Positions 51,722 to 59,376 of a DNA stretch of 59,482 nucleotides are shown here, piece after piece; the first letter of the stretch is position 1, and each line of letters opens with the position of its first letter. The translations under genes were made by a program, and so were the position numbers. The DNA comes from DASZQY01 sp036511595. GTDB taxonomy: Bacteria > Pseudomonadota > Alphaproteobacteria > Rhizobiales > Kaistiaceae. The stretch is taken from assembly GCA_036511595.1 (NCBI GenBank), contig DATCBY010000018.1, forward strand, positions 1-59,482, written 5' to 3'. The notes beneath the pieces are model-generated. The model was not told where the DNA came from. It saw only the letters and a program-made list of their open reading frames with translations, and did not search any database.

Positions 51722-52512
51722 CTCCCCCGCCGCGAACGCGCGATCATGCGCATGCGGTCAGTGGAGGAGCCCTCCTCCGCCCGGATTGTCTTGCCGGTCA
51801 GCGCCAGGAACGCCTCCTCCAGCGATTCCGTCTTGGTTTCCTCGCGCAGCGACGCCGCGGTCCCCATGGCGACGATCTTGCCGTGGTCGATGATGGCGAT
51901 GCGCTGCGCCACACGCTCGGCTTCCTCCATGTAGTGTGTGGAGAAGAATACCGTCGTCTTGTCGCTCTGGTTCAGCTGCTGCAGGTAGCTCCACATGTGG
52001 TTGCGCGTCTGCGGGTCGAGTCCCAGAGTCGGCTCGTCGAGAAAGACCACCCGTGGCGTGTGCAGCAGCCCGCGCGCGATCTCCAGCCGCCGCCGCATGC
52101 CGCCGGAGAATTCCTTGACCTGGCTGTTACGCCGGTCGGAAAGCTCGACAAAGGTCAGCAGCTCGTCGATGCGCTGCCGCCGGCGCACCTTCGGCACGCC
52201 GTAGAGCACACCGTGGAACTCCATGTTCTCCCACGCGGTCAGCTCGTCGTCGACGGCCGAGTCCTGGAAGACGATGCCGAAGGAATGGCGGACGGCGTCG
52301 GACTCGGTGACCGGGTCGTGGCCGTTGACGCGAATGGTGCCAGTGGTCGGTTTCAGCAGCGTCGTCAGCATCTTGATGGTCGTCGACTTGCCGGCGCCGT
52401 TAGGCCCGAGGAAGGCGAAGATCTCGCCCTCGGCGACGTCGAAGCTGATGTCGTCGACGGCTTTCACGTCGCCGTAGGCGCGCGACAGGTTCCTGACTTC
52501 AATGATGTTCAT
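51718..52512 (-). CDS. ABC transporter ATPase (DrrA-type)
   Basis: 264 residues from the ATG at 52512; an earlier start would only add 23 unrelated residues. Walker A GPNGAGKSTTIKML (about 38-51), signature EFSGGMRRRLEIARGLL (about 137), Walker B VVFLDEPTLGLDPQ (about 158) and the switch His in FFSTHYMEEAERVAQ. The C-terminus has the short DrrA-like extension (TAASLREETKTESLEEAFLALTG). It powers the partner permease encoded just downstream. The pair seems a stand-alone operon. Confidence 0.93.
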   Translation of the reverse strand: MNIIEVRNLSRAYGDVKAVDDISFDVAEGEIFAFLGPNGAGKSTTIKMLTTLLKPTTGTIRVNGHDPVTESDAVRHSFGIVFQDSAVDDELTAWENMEFHGVLYGVPKVRRRQRIDELLTFVELSDRRNSQVKEFSGGMRRRLEIARGLLHTPRVVFLDEPTLGLDPQTRNHMWSYLQQLNQSDKTTVFFSTHYMEEAERVAQRIAIIDHGKIVAMGTAASLREETKTESLEEAFLALTGKTIRAEEGSSTDRMRMIARSRRGR

Positions 52513-52739
52513 GTGACCGGCTTCACAGGGCGCCACCGCGGCGTGAAGCGCTAGATGTGTGCAATACCCGCCGATGCGCAAGAGGCGGAAAGCCGCGCCT
52601 TTCCAGCCTGAGTGGCGAAGCCTCCTGCGGCGAGAACCGTCGCCTGTCTGAACCGCCGATAAACGTATCGTTCGAAATGCATTCCGCCCCGCGCCCTCAA
52701 AACGCCCCGCATTGCAACACCAACCACGGGGACTGAGTC

Positions 52740-54183
52740 ATGAAAATCAGCAGCACCATCCTCCTCTCGGCAGCCGCTCTTGCGGTTGCCGCCATCGCCT
52801 TCGCCGGGTTCGCCGGCAGCGCCCATGCCGACGATGCCGATCAAGACCTACCTGCAGGGCTGGGACGCCCACGCGCCGGGCAAGCAGAGGCTGCAGTTGG
52901 TCTCCAACGACGTAACCACGCTCGAAGGTCAGGTTGACCAGGCGTGGGCAGACAACACCGCAAAGACCCGCGCCCAGCTCAAGGCGCGGATCGAGTCGCC
53001 CGTCGAATACAAGAACGACGAGTACCGCGGCTACGACACTGTCTGCCAGCTCGCTCCGTCGGGCTCGCTCACCATCGGCTCCGGCGGCCTCGACAAGTAC
53101 GGCAACCCGAACCTCACCTTCTTCTATGCCACCAGCGGCTCCGTCGAGTTCACCGCCACCCAGCCGTATGTCGACAAGTGGGGTGATCCGCGGCTGTCGC
53201 TCTCCTTCAACCTCACCGCGCGGCTGTCCCTGTCGGTCAATGTTTTGCGGCCCGATGGCAGCCAGCCCGACCCAGCCATCAGCCTGATCACCGCGACGGC
53301 CTCGATCACCAGCGCTACGTTGACGCCAGTCGGGCCGATTGCCGACGCGGTCAAGCAGGCGGTCGACTGGTACAAGGGCCCGTTGTTCCTGAAGTCCGTC
53401 CTCGATGCACTGACCAGGCAGCAGGTCCAGTTGCCAATCGCGCAACAGCAGCTCGCCGGCTTGAATGCCAAGGTCCGCGCCACCCTCGGCACGCAATACC
53501 GCCTGACCGGCGCTGTCGGCGTTCCCTCCGAAAACAGCCTCTACCTGTTCGTCACCAACGCGTGGCAGGGCGATGCGGCAGGCGTCGTCAACGGCGACGT
53601 CGTCTGGGAAAACGGCAAGGCGGCCGGCCCGAACGACTGCGGCGCCTTCGGCTTCGCCGCGCAGGTGCAGACCGGGCCGGCCCCGGTGATCGCCTGGCCC
53701 GAGCAGGATGGGGTCGCGCCCACCCAAAGCTTCCCCGCGACCCAGTCCTCCTTCAGTGGACCGGGCCCGAACGGGAATACCTTCTGCCAGTTCACCATAG
53801 CCAATCTGCCGTCCGGCCGGCCGGCAACGGTCGCGCCAACGCGGAACATCGGCAAGAAGGGAGCGTTTTTCAGCCTCGTCGCGGCGCTGACGCCGGCCCG
53901 GATGACGGTGACGCCCAATCCCGCCGCCGTCGCCGAATTCCACCTGAAGACGCAGGCCGGCGCCGGCACCGGCCTCACCAAGGTGCAGACCGTGCCGACC
54001 CCCGATGCGGGCGATCCCGCGGGCAACGTCGCCACGCCGGCGACGACGGTTACCCAGGCTCCGGTTGTGCAGACCGCACCGGCGACCGGGAACATCCGGA
54101 TAAAGAACCTGCGCAAATTTCTCGGAGACGGCCAGCAGCCGGCGCAACAGCAGCAGTTGCCGCAGGTCGAGGTCATTCGCTAG
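52740..54183 (+). CDS. Secreted protein with apparent frameshift after its signal peptide
   Basis: A signal peptide is encoded from the ATG at 52740 (KISSTILLSAAALAVAAIAF...GSAHA). The long mature part is in the next frame: MPIKTYLQGWDAHAPGKQRL onwards to the TAG at 54181-54183, about 450 residues. Removing one G at 52833 joins the two as AHAD-MPIKTYLQ, so a single-base insertion is the simplest reading. As written, the mature frame has only internal starts (ATG 52780, 52825 or 52834) and no signal. The mature part has beta-rich character, a WENGKAAGPNDCG region, repeated Thr/Pro segments, and a Gln/Pro-rich C-terminus (GQQPAQQQQLPQVEVIR). No family recognised. A strong terminator follows. 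Confidence 0.72.
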
Positions 54184-54208
54184 GCCACATTCGGCCGCAA
54201 CGAATGAG

Positions 54209-54240
54209 GCGCCGGAGGTCATTCCTCCGGCGCTTTCGTT
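54209..54240 (+). terminator. Rho-independent terminator
   Basis: A perfect 10-bp stem (54209-54218 with 54224-54233), 5-base loop, then TTTCGTT. It ends the secreted-protein transcript 25 bases after its stop. Confidence 0.88.
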
Positions 54241-54254
54241 TGCGCCTGCCGCGA

Positions 54255-54596
54255 TCAGTGATCCTGTTTCAGTTCGATCACCCTGTCAGCAGCGCCCTTC
54301 TCGTGAATGGCGAGCCGGTGCTGCTCGCCCTTGGCGATGAGCTTGCCGCTACCGCCGTCCCACGTGAACGCCAGCGAGCCGTCTGCCGCGATCGGCTGGC
54401 TGGCAACGTCGATGTAGTCGCCGTGAAAGAAGAAGCCGATAACCTCATCGCCGGCGATGATGATCTGCACGCCGTCGGCGCCGTTGTCGAAGCCGCCCGC
54501 CCAGGTCGCGTCCCAGGGGTGGGAAACGTCGCCCAATGCCGGCGTTCCAATGGCCAGCATCGCCCCGATCAGCACGCCCAAAACTCTTCTGCGCAT
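54255..54596 (-). CDS. Small secreted beta-rich protein
   Basis: 113 residues. Signal peptide RRRVLGVLIGAMLAIGTPALG, mature part starting DVSHPWDATWAGGFDNGADGVQIIIAG. Alternating short strands (VIGFFFHGDYIDVASQPI, LAFTWDGGSGKLIAKG, HRLAIHEKGAADRVIELK) suggest a small beta-sandwich or lipocalin-like fold. No cysteines and no recognised family. Convergent with the terminator of the previous gene. Confidence 0.72.
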   Translation of the reverse strand: MRRRVLGVLIGAMLAIGTPALGDVSHPWDATWAGGFDNGADGVQIIIAGDEVIGFFFHGDYIDVASQPIAADGSLAFTWDGGSGKLIAKGEQHRLAIHEKGAADRVIELKQDH

Positions 54597-54687
54597 AGGT
54601 TTTTTCCCCAGTGAGACGCGGGCTTCGCCGTTTGACCGGCTGAATGGTTCATGAAAGGTTAACGACCGCCAGTACCGGAGTCATCTC

Positions 54688-55020
54688 ATGCACCGCCTCG
54701 CAATTCCCGGCAGCTTTTGTCTCGCGGTCATGCTGCTTGCAGCTCCCGGCGTCCGCGCCGCCGCCCCGGCAACCGCGTGCGCCTACAATGTCTTGTTCGG
54801 CGTCGACGCAACCCCCGGCGGCTTCTGTCCGATCCGTGTCGACAGCCACGTGTCGACCAAAAGTCTCAGCCAGAGGCAGGTGTACAAGATACAGGGGGCC
54901 GACATGACGATCGTCGTCGTCTCGAAGACGAGCAGCGGCACTTATTCCACCGACGCCATCTCCTCCCCTGCCTTTCACTACGTCGGCATCCAGGTGGTAG
55001 AGCCGCCGGCGCAGGGATAG
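54688..55020 (+). CDS. Small secreted protein, lineage-specific
   Basis: 110 residues. Signal peptide HRLAIPGSFCLAVMLLAAPGVRA, then AAPATACAYNVLFGVDATPGG. Two cysteines (TACAY and GGFCPIR) could pair. A GAD-MTIVVVSKTSSGTYSTD segment suggests strands. No family recognised. No clear terminator. Weak ribosome site (GGAGTCATCTC) before the ATG. Confidence 0.62.
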   Translation: MHRLAIPGSFCLAVMLLAAPGVRAAAPATACAYNVLFGVDATPGGFCPIRVDSHVSTKSLSQRQVYKIQGADMTIVVVSKTSSGTYSTDAISSPAFHYVGIQVVEPPAQG

Positions 55021-55050
55021 CGGGTTGCCATCCCTGCAACGGTCGGATTG

Positions 55051-56337
55051 CTAGATTTTCGCTAGCGCATGTTCGAGATCGGCGATGATGTCGGCGACAT
55101 CCTCGATGCCGACCGACAGGCGCACCACGTCCGGCCCCGCCCCCGCCGCCTTCCGCTGATCGAGCGTCAGCTGGCTGTGCGTAGTCGATGACGGGTGGAT
55201 GATCAGACTGCGCGTGTCGCCGATGTTGGCGAGGTGCGAGAACAGCTTGACGCTCTCGACCAGCTTCTTGCCCGCCTCGTCGCCGCCCTCGATGCCGAAG
55301 GTCAGCACCGCGCCGGCGCCCTTCGGCGCATACTTCAGTTGAAGCTGATGGTAGCGATCGCCGGGCAGCCCGGCGTAGCTCACCCACGTCACTTTCTTGT
55401 GGCCGGCGAGATACTCGGCCACCGTCTTGGCGTTGTCCGAATGCGTCTGGATGCGCAACGGCAGCGTCTCGATGCCGGTGAGGATCAAAAACGCATTGAA
55501 CGGCGAAATCGCCGGCCCAAGGTCGCGCAGGCCGAGCACGCGCGTGGCGATGGCAAAGGCGAAATTGCCGAACGTGTCGCCGATGACGAGGCCGTTGTAT
55601 TCCGGCCGCGGCGCCGAGAGCATCGGATAGCGTGCGTTGCCCGCCCAGGTGAAGTTGCCGCCGTCCACGATGGCGCCGCCGATCGAATTGCCGTGCCCGC
55701 CGAGGAACTTGGTCAGCGAGTGAACAATGATATTGGCGCCGTGCTCGAACGGCTTGATCAGGTACGGCGTCGACAGCGTGTTGTCGACGATGAGCGGCAC
55801 GCCCGCCCGCTTGGCGATGTTGGCGACGCCAGCGATGTCGGTGATAATACCGCCCGGGTTGGCGATCGACTCGATGAAGATCGCCTTGGTCTTTGGCGTC
55901 ACCGCTTTCTCGAAGGTCGACAGGTCGTTGATGTCGGCCCACTTGACCTGCCAGCCAAAATTCTTGAACGAGTTGTTGAACTGGTTGATCGAGCCGCCAT
56001 AGAGCTGCTTGGCGGCGATGAACTCGTCGCCCGGCTGCAGCAACGTGTGAAACACGATGACCTGTGCCGCGTGGCCCGACGCCACCGCAAGCGCCGCCGT
56101 GCCGCCCTCCAGCGCGGCGACACGCTGCTCGAGCACGTCCTGCGTCGGGTTGTTGATGCGCGTGTAGATATTGCCGAAGGCCTGCAGGCCGAACAGCTTG
56201 GCGGCGTGCTCGGTGTCGTTGAAGACGAAAGACGTCGTCTGGTAGATCGGCGTCGCCCGCGCGCCCGTCGCTGGGTCGGGCTTGGCGCCGGCGTGGACGG
56301 CAAGGGTGGCAAAGCCCGGAACGCGATCGTCACTCAT
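55051..56337 (-). CDS. metY: O-acetylhomoserine sulfhydrylase
   Basis: 428 residues from the ATG at 56337, with GAGGAGA upstream. Cys/Met-metabolism PLP family, longer than MetB/MetC. N-terminal FATLAVHAGAKPDPATGARATPIYQTTSFVF read in parts, LESLANPGG-type SIANPGG, and the PLP-lysine segment HSLTKFLGGHGNSIGG (Lys about 210). Converts O-acetylhomoserine and sulfide to homocysteine (direct sulfhydrylation). With metC in the same window the organism appears to have both routes to homocysteine. No SAM riboswitch motif was recognised in the 130 bases upstream. Confidence 0.93.
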   Translation of the reverse strand: MSDDRVPGFATLAVHAGAKPDPATGARATPIYQTTSFVFNDTEHAAKLFGLQAFGNIYTRINNPTQDVLEQRVAALEGGTAALAVASGHAAQVIVFHTLLQPGDEFIAAKQLYGGSINQFNNSFKNFGWQVKWADINDLSTFEKAVTPKTKAIFIESIANPGGIITDIAGVANIAKRAGVPLIVDNTLSTPYLIKPFEHGANIIVHSLTKFLGGHGNSIGGAIVDGGNFTWAGNARYPMLSAPRPEYNGLVIGDTFGNFAFAIATRVLGLRDLGPAISPFNAFLILTGIETLPLRIQTHSDNAKTVAEYLAGHKKVTWVSYAGLPGDRYHQLQLKYAPKGAGAVLTFGIEGGDEAGKKLVESVKLFSHLANIGDTRSLIIHPSSTTHSQLTLDQRKAAGAGPDVVRLSVGIEDVADIIADLEHALAKI

Positions 56338-56471
56338 GGGTCGTCTCCTCGAAAAGTGCCGGCGCGTTTCGCGCCATGCGGAAATGGTTAGACCCGCGAA
56401 GGCTGTGCCAAAAGGCAAAATGCTGCCGGCAATTGCCTCGCGGCTAGAATGCTATTCGCGCGTTCAGCACG

Positions 56472-57035
56472 TCAGGCGGAAGCCACGCCAACCAGATGAT
56501 GACCCCGTATGACCGGCACCAGGAAGAGCACGGCCGCCCCGGCCAGCACGATCGCCAACACCACGAGAACGCCCCATTGGTCGAGCGTCGGCTTGAACAC
56601 CATGTCGGCGACTACGATGAAGAGCAGCGCGTAGTCGAACTTGGCGAGCCCGAGCAGCTCGCGGCCGGCCGCCACCGCATGATCGGATGCGCCGCCCTCC
56701 GCGACCAGCTTGGTGATCCGGTCGGCGCGCGGACGCAGGAAATAGTTGCCGGTGACGAACGTCGCCGCGTACCCGATGATGCCGAGGTCGATCCACAACA
56801 TCTCGAAACCAAACGATGTCCACGCGGCGGCGACACCGAAGACCAGCGTCGCCAATGAAGCCGGCACGAAAACGCGCGGTGCCAGAAACACGACATCCTG
56901 CATGATGCGCACGAAGCCGGCGTTGTCCTTGCGGCTGTTCGCTGCGATCCCGAGGATAACCAGGCCCACGCCGGCGCCGATCCAGACGACAGTGCTGGCG
57001 ACGTGGAGAAATTTGAGGATGAGGTAGAAGTCCAT
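56472..57035 (-). CDS. DUF2269-family membrane protein
   Basis: 187 residues, four or five helices. MDFYLILKFLHVASTVVWIG with the His in the first helix, VIAA-type second helix, APRVFVPASLATLVFGVAAAWTSF, GYAATFVTGNYFL, and two C-terminal helices. The LKFLHVASTVVWIGAG start is the hallmark of DUF2269, a family of unknown function sometimes found near cytochrome or copper genes. No such neighbours here. It lies between metY and a CoA-binding-protein gene on the same strand. Confidence 0.85.
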   Translation of the reverse strand: MDFYLILKFLHVASTVVWIGAGVGLVILGIAANSRKDNAGFVRIMQDVVFLAPRVFVPASLATLVFGVAAAWTSFGFEMLWIDLGIIGYAATFVTGNYFLRPRADRITKLVAEGGASDHAVAAGRELLGLAKFDYALLFIVVADMVFKPTLDQWGVLVVLAIVLAGAAVLFLVPVIRGHHLVGVASA

Positions 57036-57100
57036 GGCGCTCCCCCGTTTCGGCGTCTCCCCGTGTTAGTCGCGGAGATGGCCAAAATCAGTGAACACCA

Positions 57101-57526
57101 TCACAGAACGCGGGCGTGCTCAACCTTGATGCAGCGATCCATGACTACCGTCATCCCGGCCGCTTCCGCCTTCTCGGCCGCAGCATCGTCGCGGAGATCG
57201 AGCTGCATCCAGATCGCTTTTGGCCTCGGCGAAAGCGCCAGCGCTTCGTCGACAACACCGGCGAGTGCTTCCTGCCGGCGGAAAATATCGACGATATCGA
57301 TCGGCTCGGGAACGTCGGCGAGCCGCGCGAAAACCCTCTGCCCGAGGATGTCCCTTCCGGCCTGCCCCGGATTGACCGGAATGCACCCGTAGCCCGCGCG
57401 CAGGATGTAGGCCATCACGCCGTACACCGGCCGCGCCGGATTAGTCGAAGCCCCGACAATCGCGATGGTCTTCGGCGGCGCCAGCATCGCGCGAAGATCG
57501 GCATCGGCATAATGGTCGTGGTTCAC
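57101..57526 (-). CDS. CoA-binding protein (YccU-like)
   Basis: 141 residues with a GTG start at 57526, preceded by GCGGAGAG. Starting earlier would add 35 non-homologous residues. Rossmann fold: IAIVGASTNPARPVYGVMAYILRAGYGCIPVNPG in overlapping segments, ARLADVPEPIDIVDIFRR and AIWMQLDLRDDAAAEKAEAAGMTVVMDRCIKVEH, the standard YccU/CoA_binding_2 features with the C-terminal DRCIKVEH. It probably binds CoA or a related nucleotide; no reaction is known. The next upstream gene (minus) is ku, about 130 bases away. Confidence 0.9.
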   Translation of the reverse strand: MNHDHYADADLRAMLAPPKTIAIVGASTNPARPVYGVMAYILRAGYGCIPVNPGQAGRDILGQRVFARLADVPEPIDIVDIFRRQEALAGVVDEALALSPRPKAIWMQLDLRDDAAAEKAEAAGMTVVMDRCIKVEHARVL

Positions 57527-57654
57527 GGTGTCTCTCCGCTTTTCCCCCACGCAAGCGGGGACCCAGGAGCAAAACATAGGGCACGACCGTCCCGCACCCG
57601 CTCCCGTCATGGTCGGGCCCGACCCGGCCATCTACGCGGCGGGCACCAGTCGCG

Positions 57655-58551
57655 CTAAGCAGCCCGCCGCCCCTTGGCCGGAGTCTTGGCGGACTTCGCC
57701 GCCTTCGCCCGCCCCTTCTTGGTCGGCGCGGGAGCCTCAGCCGCAGCGGCTTTCGCGCCCTTGGCCGGCGCACCGCCGCTCTTCACGCTGCGCTTCAGGG
57801 CTTCCATCAGGTTGATGACCCTGGCGCCAAGCTGCGGCTGCTCGATCTCGTGCGGCTTGCGATGCTCCATCTTCGCGTCGATGAGTTCGCGCAGCGCGAT
57901 GTCGTACTGATCCTTGAACGCCTTCGGATCGAACGGCGCCACCTTGCGCCCGATCAGCTCGGTCGCCAGCAACAGCAATTCCTTCTCCGGCTTGGCGCCG
58001 GGCACCGTCGAGAAATACTGCTCCGAATTCTGCAGTTCGTCGGCGTAGCGCAGCGTCTCGATCATCAGCCCCTTGCCGGCGGCACGAAGCGCCACGATGC
58101 TCGCCTGCCCGCGCGCCACCAGCGAGCCGAGCCCGATCTTCTTCGATTGCTTCAGCGCATCGCGCAGCACGACATAAGCTTCGCCGGCGACTTCATCCTC
58201 GTCCGGCGCCACGAAATACGGCTTCTCGAAAAAGACGGGATCGATCTCGCCCTCGTCGACAAACTGGATGAGGTCGATGGTGTGCTTGGCCTCAAGCTTC
58301 ACGTCCTCGATCTCGTCGTCGGTGATCAGGACGTATTTGCCCTTCTCCACCTCGTAGCCCTTGACGATGTCGTCCGGATCAATCGCGCCGACGCCCGGCA
58401 CGACCTTCTCGTAGCGGATGCGCTTGCCGCTCGGCTTGTGGATCTGGTTGAACGAAACCCGCGCCGCCGTCTTGGTCGCGGAAAAAACCTGCACCGGGAT
58501 CGACACGAGGGCCAACCGGATCTGGCCCTGCCAGTAAGCACGCGCGGCCAT
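57655..58551 (-). CDS. ku: Ku protein, non-homologous end joining
   Basis: 298 residues. N-terminal AYWQGQIRLALVSIPVQVFSAT, then VSFNQIHKPSGKRIRYEKVVPGVG, KGYEVEKGKYVLITDDEIE and FFEKPYFVAPDE: the bacterial Ku core (about 1-250), a homodimeric ring that binds DNA ends and recruits LigD. The last 45 residues are a Lys/Ala/Pro-rich basic tail (KGRAKAAKSAKTPAKGRRAA at the end), of the kind that binds DNA and tunes end-joining in other Ku proteins. An exact EcfG promoter lies 46 bases upstream. No ligD is in the window, so the partner lies elsewhere. Confidence 0.95.
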   Translation of the reverse strand: MAARAYWQGQIRLALVSIPVQVFSATKTAARVSFNQIHKPSGKRIRYEKVVPGVGAIDPDDIVKGYEVEKGKYVLITDDEIEDVKLEAKHTIDLIQFVDEGEIDPVFFEKPYFVAPDEDEVAGEAYVVLRDALKQSKKIGLGSLVARGQASIVALRAAGKGLMIETLRYADELQNSEQYFSTVPGAKPEKELLLLATELIGRKVAPFDPKAFKDQYDIALRELIDAKMEHRKPHEIEQPQLGARVINLMEALKRSVKSGGAPAKGAKAAAAEAPAPTKKGRAKAAKSAKTPAKGRRAA

Positions 58552-58596
58552 GACTTCTACACTCCTGCGGGGTTACGCGAGCGGGACACGAAGGAA

Positions 58597-58621
58597 AACG
58601 CCGCTTCAGGCGGACCGTTCC
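58597..58621 (-). promoter_or_regulatory. EcfG-type general stress promoter of ku
   Basis: On the minus strand GGAAC (58621-58617), 16 bases, CGTT (58600-58597). Exact consensus of the alphaproteobacterial general stress sigma factor EcfG. The -10 element is about 45 bases before the ku ATG, a normal distance. In Sinorhizobium meliloti ku genes are known RpoE2 targets, which supports the reading. Confidence 0.85.
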
Positions 58622-58952
58622 CGCTCCAAACGCCAAGAATACGCCGCGGCAGGTTAATGCTCAATTGGAGGAAGCGGTTATCGCCGCCTCATCCTTTCGC
58701 TCGAAATGGCACAACACGGCGGATTTGCTGGCTTTGGCGACGCCGAAATTATCGGTTCGCCGCACCCGAACTGTCGGGTGTGGCTTGGCCAGTTCCGTTC
58801 GACCAGGCCGCCCCGCATGGCAGGGCCGTGTGCAATCTTCCCCGCTTTCCACAAGGTCCCCGGGTTGATCCGCCCGCGCGATCCGGACAGACTTCCGGGG
58901 TCGTCCGCTTGGTGCCCCAAATCCCCGAGCGGTCCAAGACCCCAACTATTGA

Positions 58953-58999
58953 AACCGTCGGCTGAGGTCCCGCGCTGGGATTTGCCGGCGGTTTTTCTA
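58953..58999 (+). terminator. Probable Rho-independent terminator without an assigned gene
   Basis: Outer stem of 10 bp including one T-G wobble (58953-58962 with 58984-58993), an inner CCC/GGG stem at 58969-58971 and 58977-58979, then TTT, C and TATTTC. It lies in a region without an assigned gene upstream on the plus strand. Confidence 0.6.
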
Positions 59000-59118
59000 T
59001 TTCGGCGCTCCGCATCCCAAACCAACCTCAACCGTTCGGATGACGCGCTGATGCTTTCGGGCTGCGCTTCCTAAAAGGCGGCGAGCCGCACTGAGGCGGC
59101 CACTCGGCGTTTAGGTCG

Positions 59119-59376
59119 ATGCTTCGGGACAACGCTGCTATCCTTGCGCCGGTGAAGAAACCCGCCCGCACGATTCCGGTCCACGCCCTTGCCGACAAGC
59201 GCATCCACTTGGCGCCGTCCCACCTCGGCCGCCTCAGGCAGGGCTACCTGAAAACGCTGTGCGGCCTGCAGGTCGTCAGCGAACTCTCCCCCTTCGCGCT
59301 CGCCGAGCCGGCGCGATTGCGCTGCCGGACCTGCTTTGCCAAGGTCGACAAGGATGGCCACCTCGACACGGCCTGA
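59119..59376 (+). CDS. Small hypothetical protein with C-terminal cysteine knuckle
   Basis: 85 residues from an ATG at 59119 (a GTG at 59152 is an alternative start). The middle RIHLAPSHLGRLRQGYLKTLCGLQ and the C-terminal LRCRTCFAKVD hold three cysteines (TLCG and CRTC), a possible zinc site. No family is recognised. The hydrophilic sequence is of ordinary composition. It reads away from the 567-base intergenic region, in which no obvious promoter for it was seen. It could be spurious, but the CG...CxxC layout is seen in small zinc-knuckle proteins. Confidence 0.5.
   Translation: MLRDNAAILAPVKKPARTIPVHALADKRIHLAPSHLGRLRQGYLKTLCGLQVVSELSPFALAEPARLRCRTCFAKVDKDGHLDTA

Larger units (their letters stand above)
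58552..59118. other. Intergenic region of 567 bases
   Basis: Contains the ku promoter at 58597-58621. The rest has no credible protein: short frames on both strands have no ribosome site or family likeness. It does hold a perfect 7-bp hairpin with a 4-base loop (58763-58780) and a strong terminator-like hairpin at 58953-58999, so an unannotated plus-strand RNA of up to some 300 bases is possible. Confidence 0.5.

Noticed and set aside
52747..54222. Open frame of 491 codons antisense to the frameshifted secreted protein
   Set aside because: Composition is shadow-like, and the plus-strand product has a signal peptide and a well-placed terminator.
56338..56471. SAM riboswitch upstream of metY
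   Set aside because: No SAM-II or SAM/SAH pattern was recognised in the 134 bases; only an ordinary ribosome site was seen.
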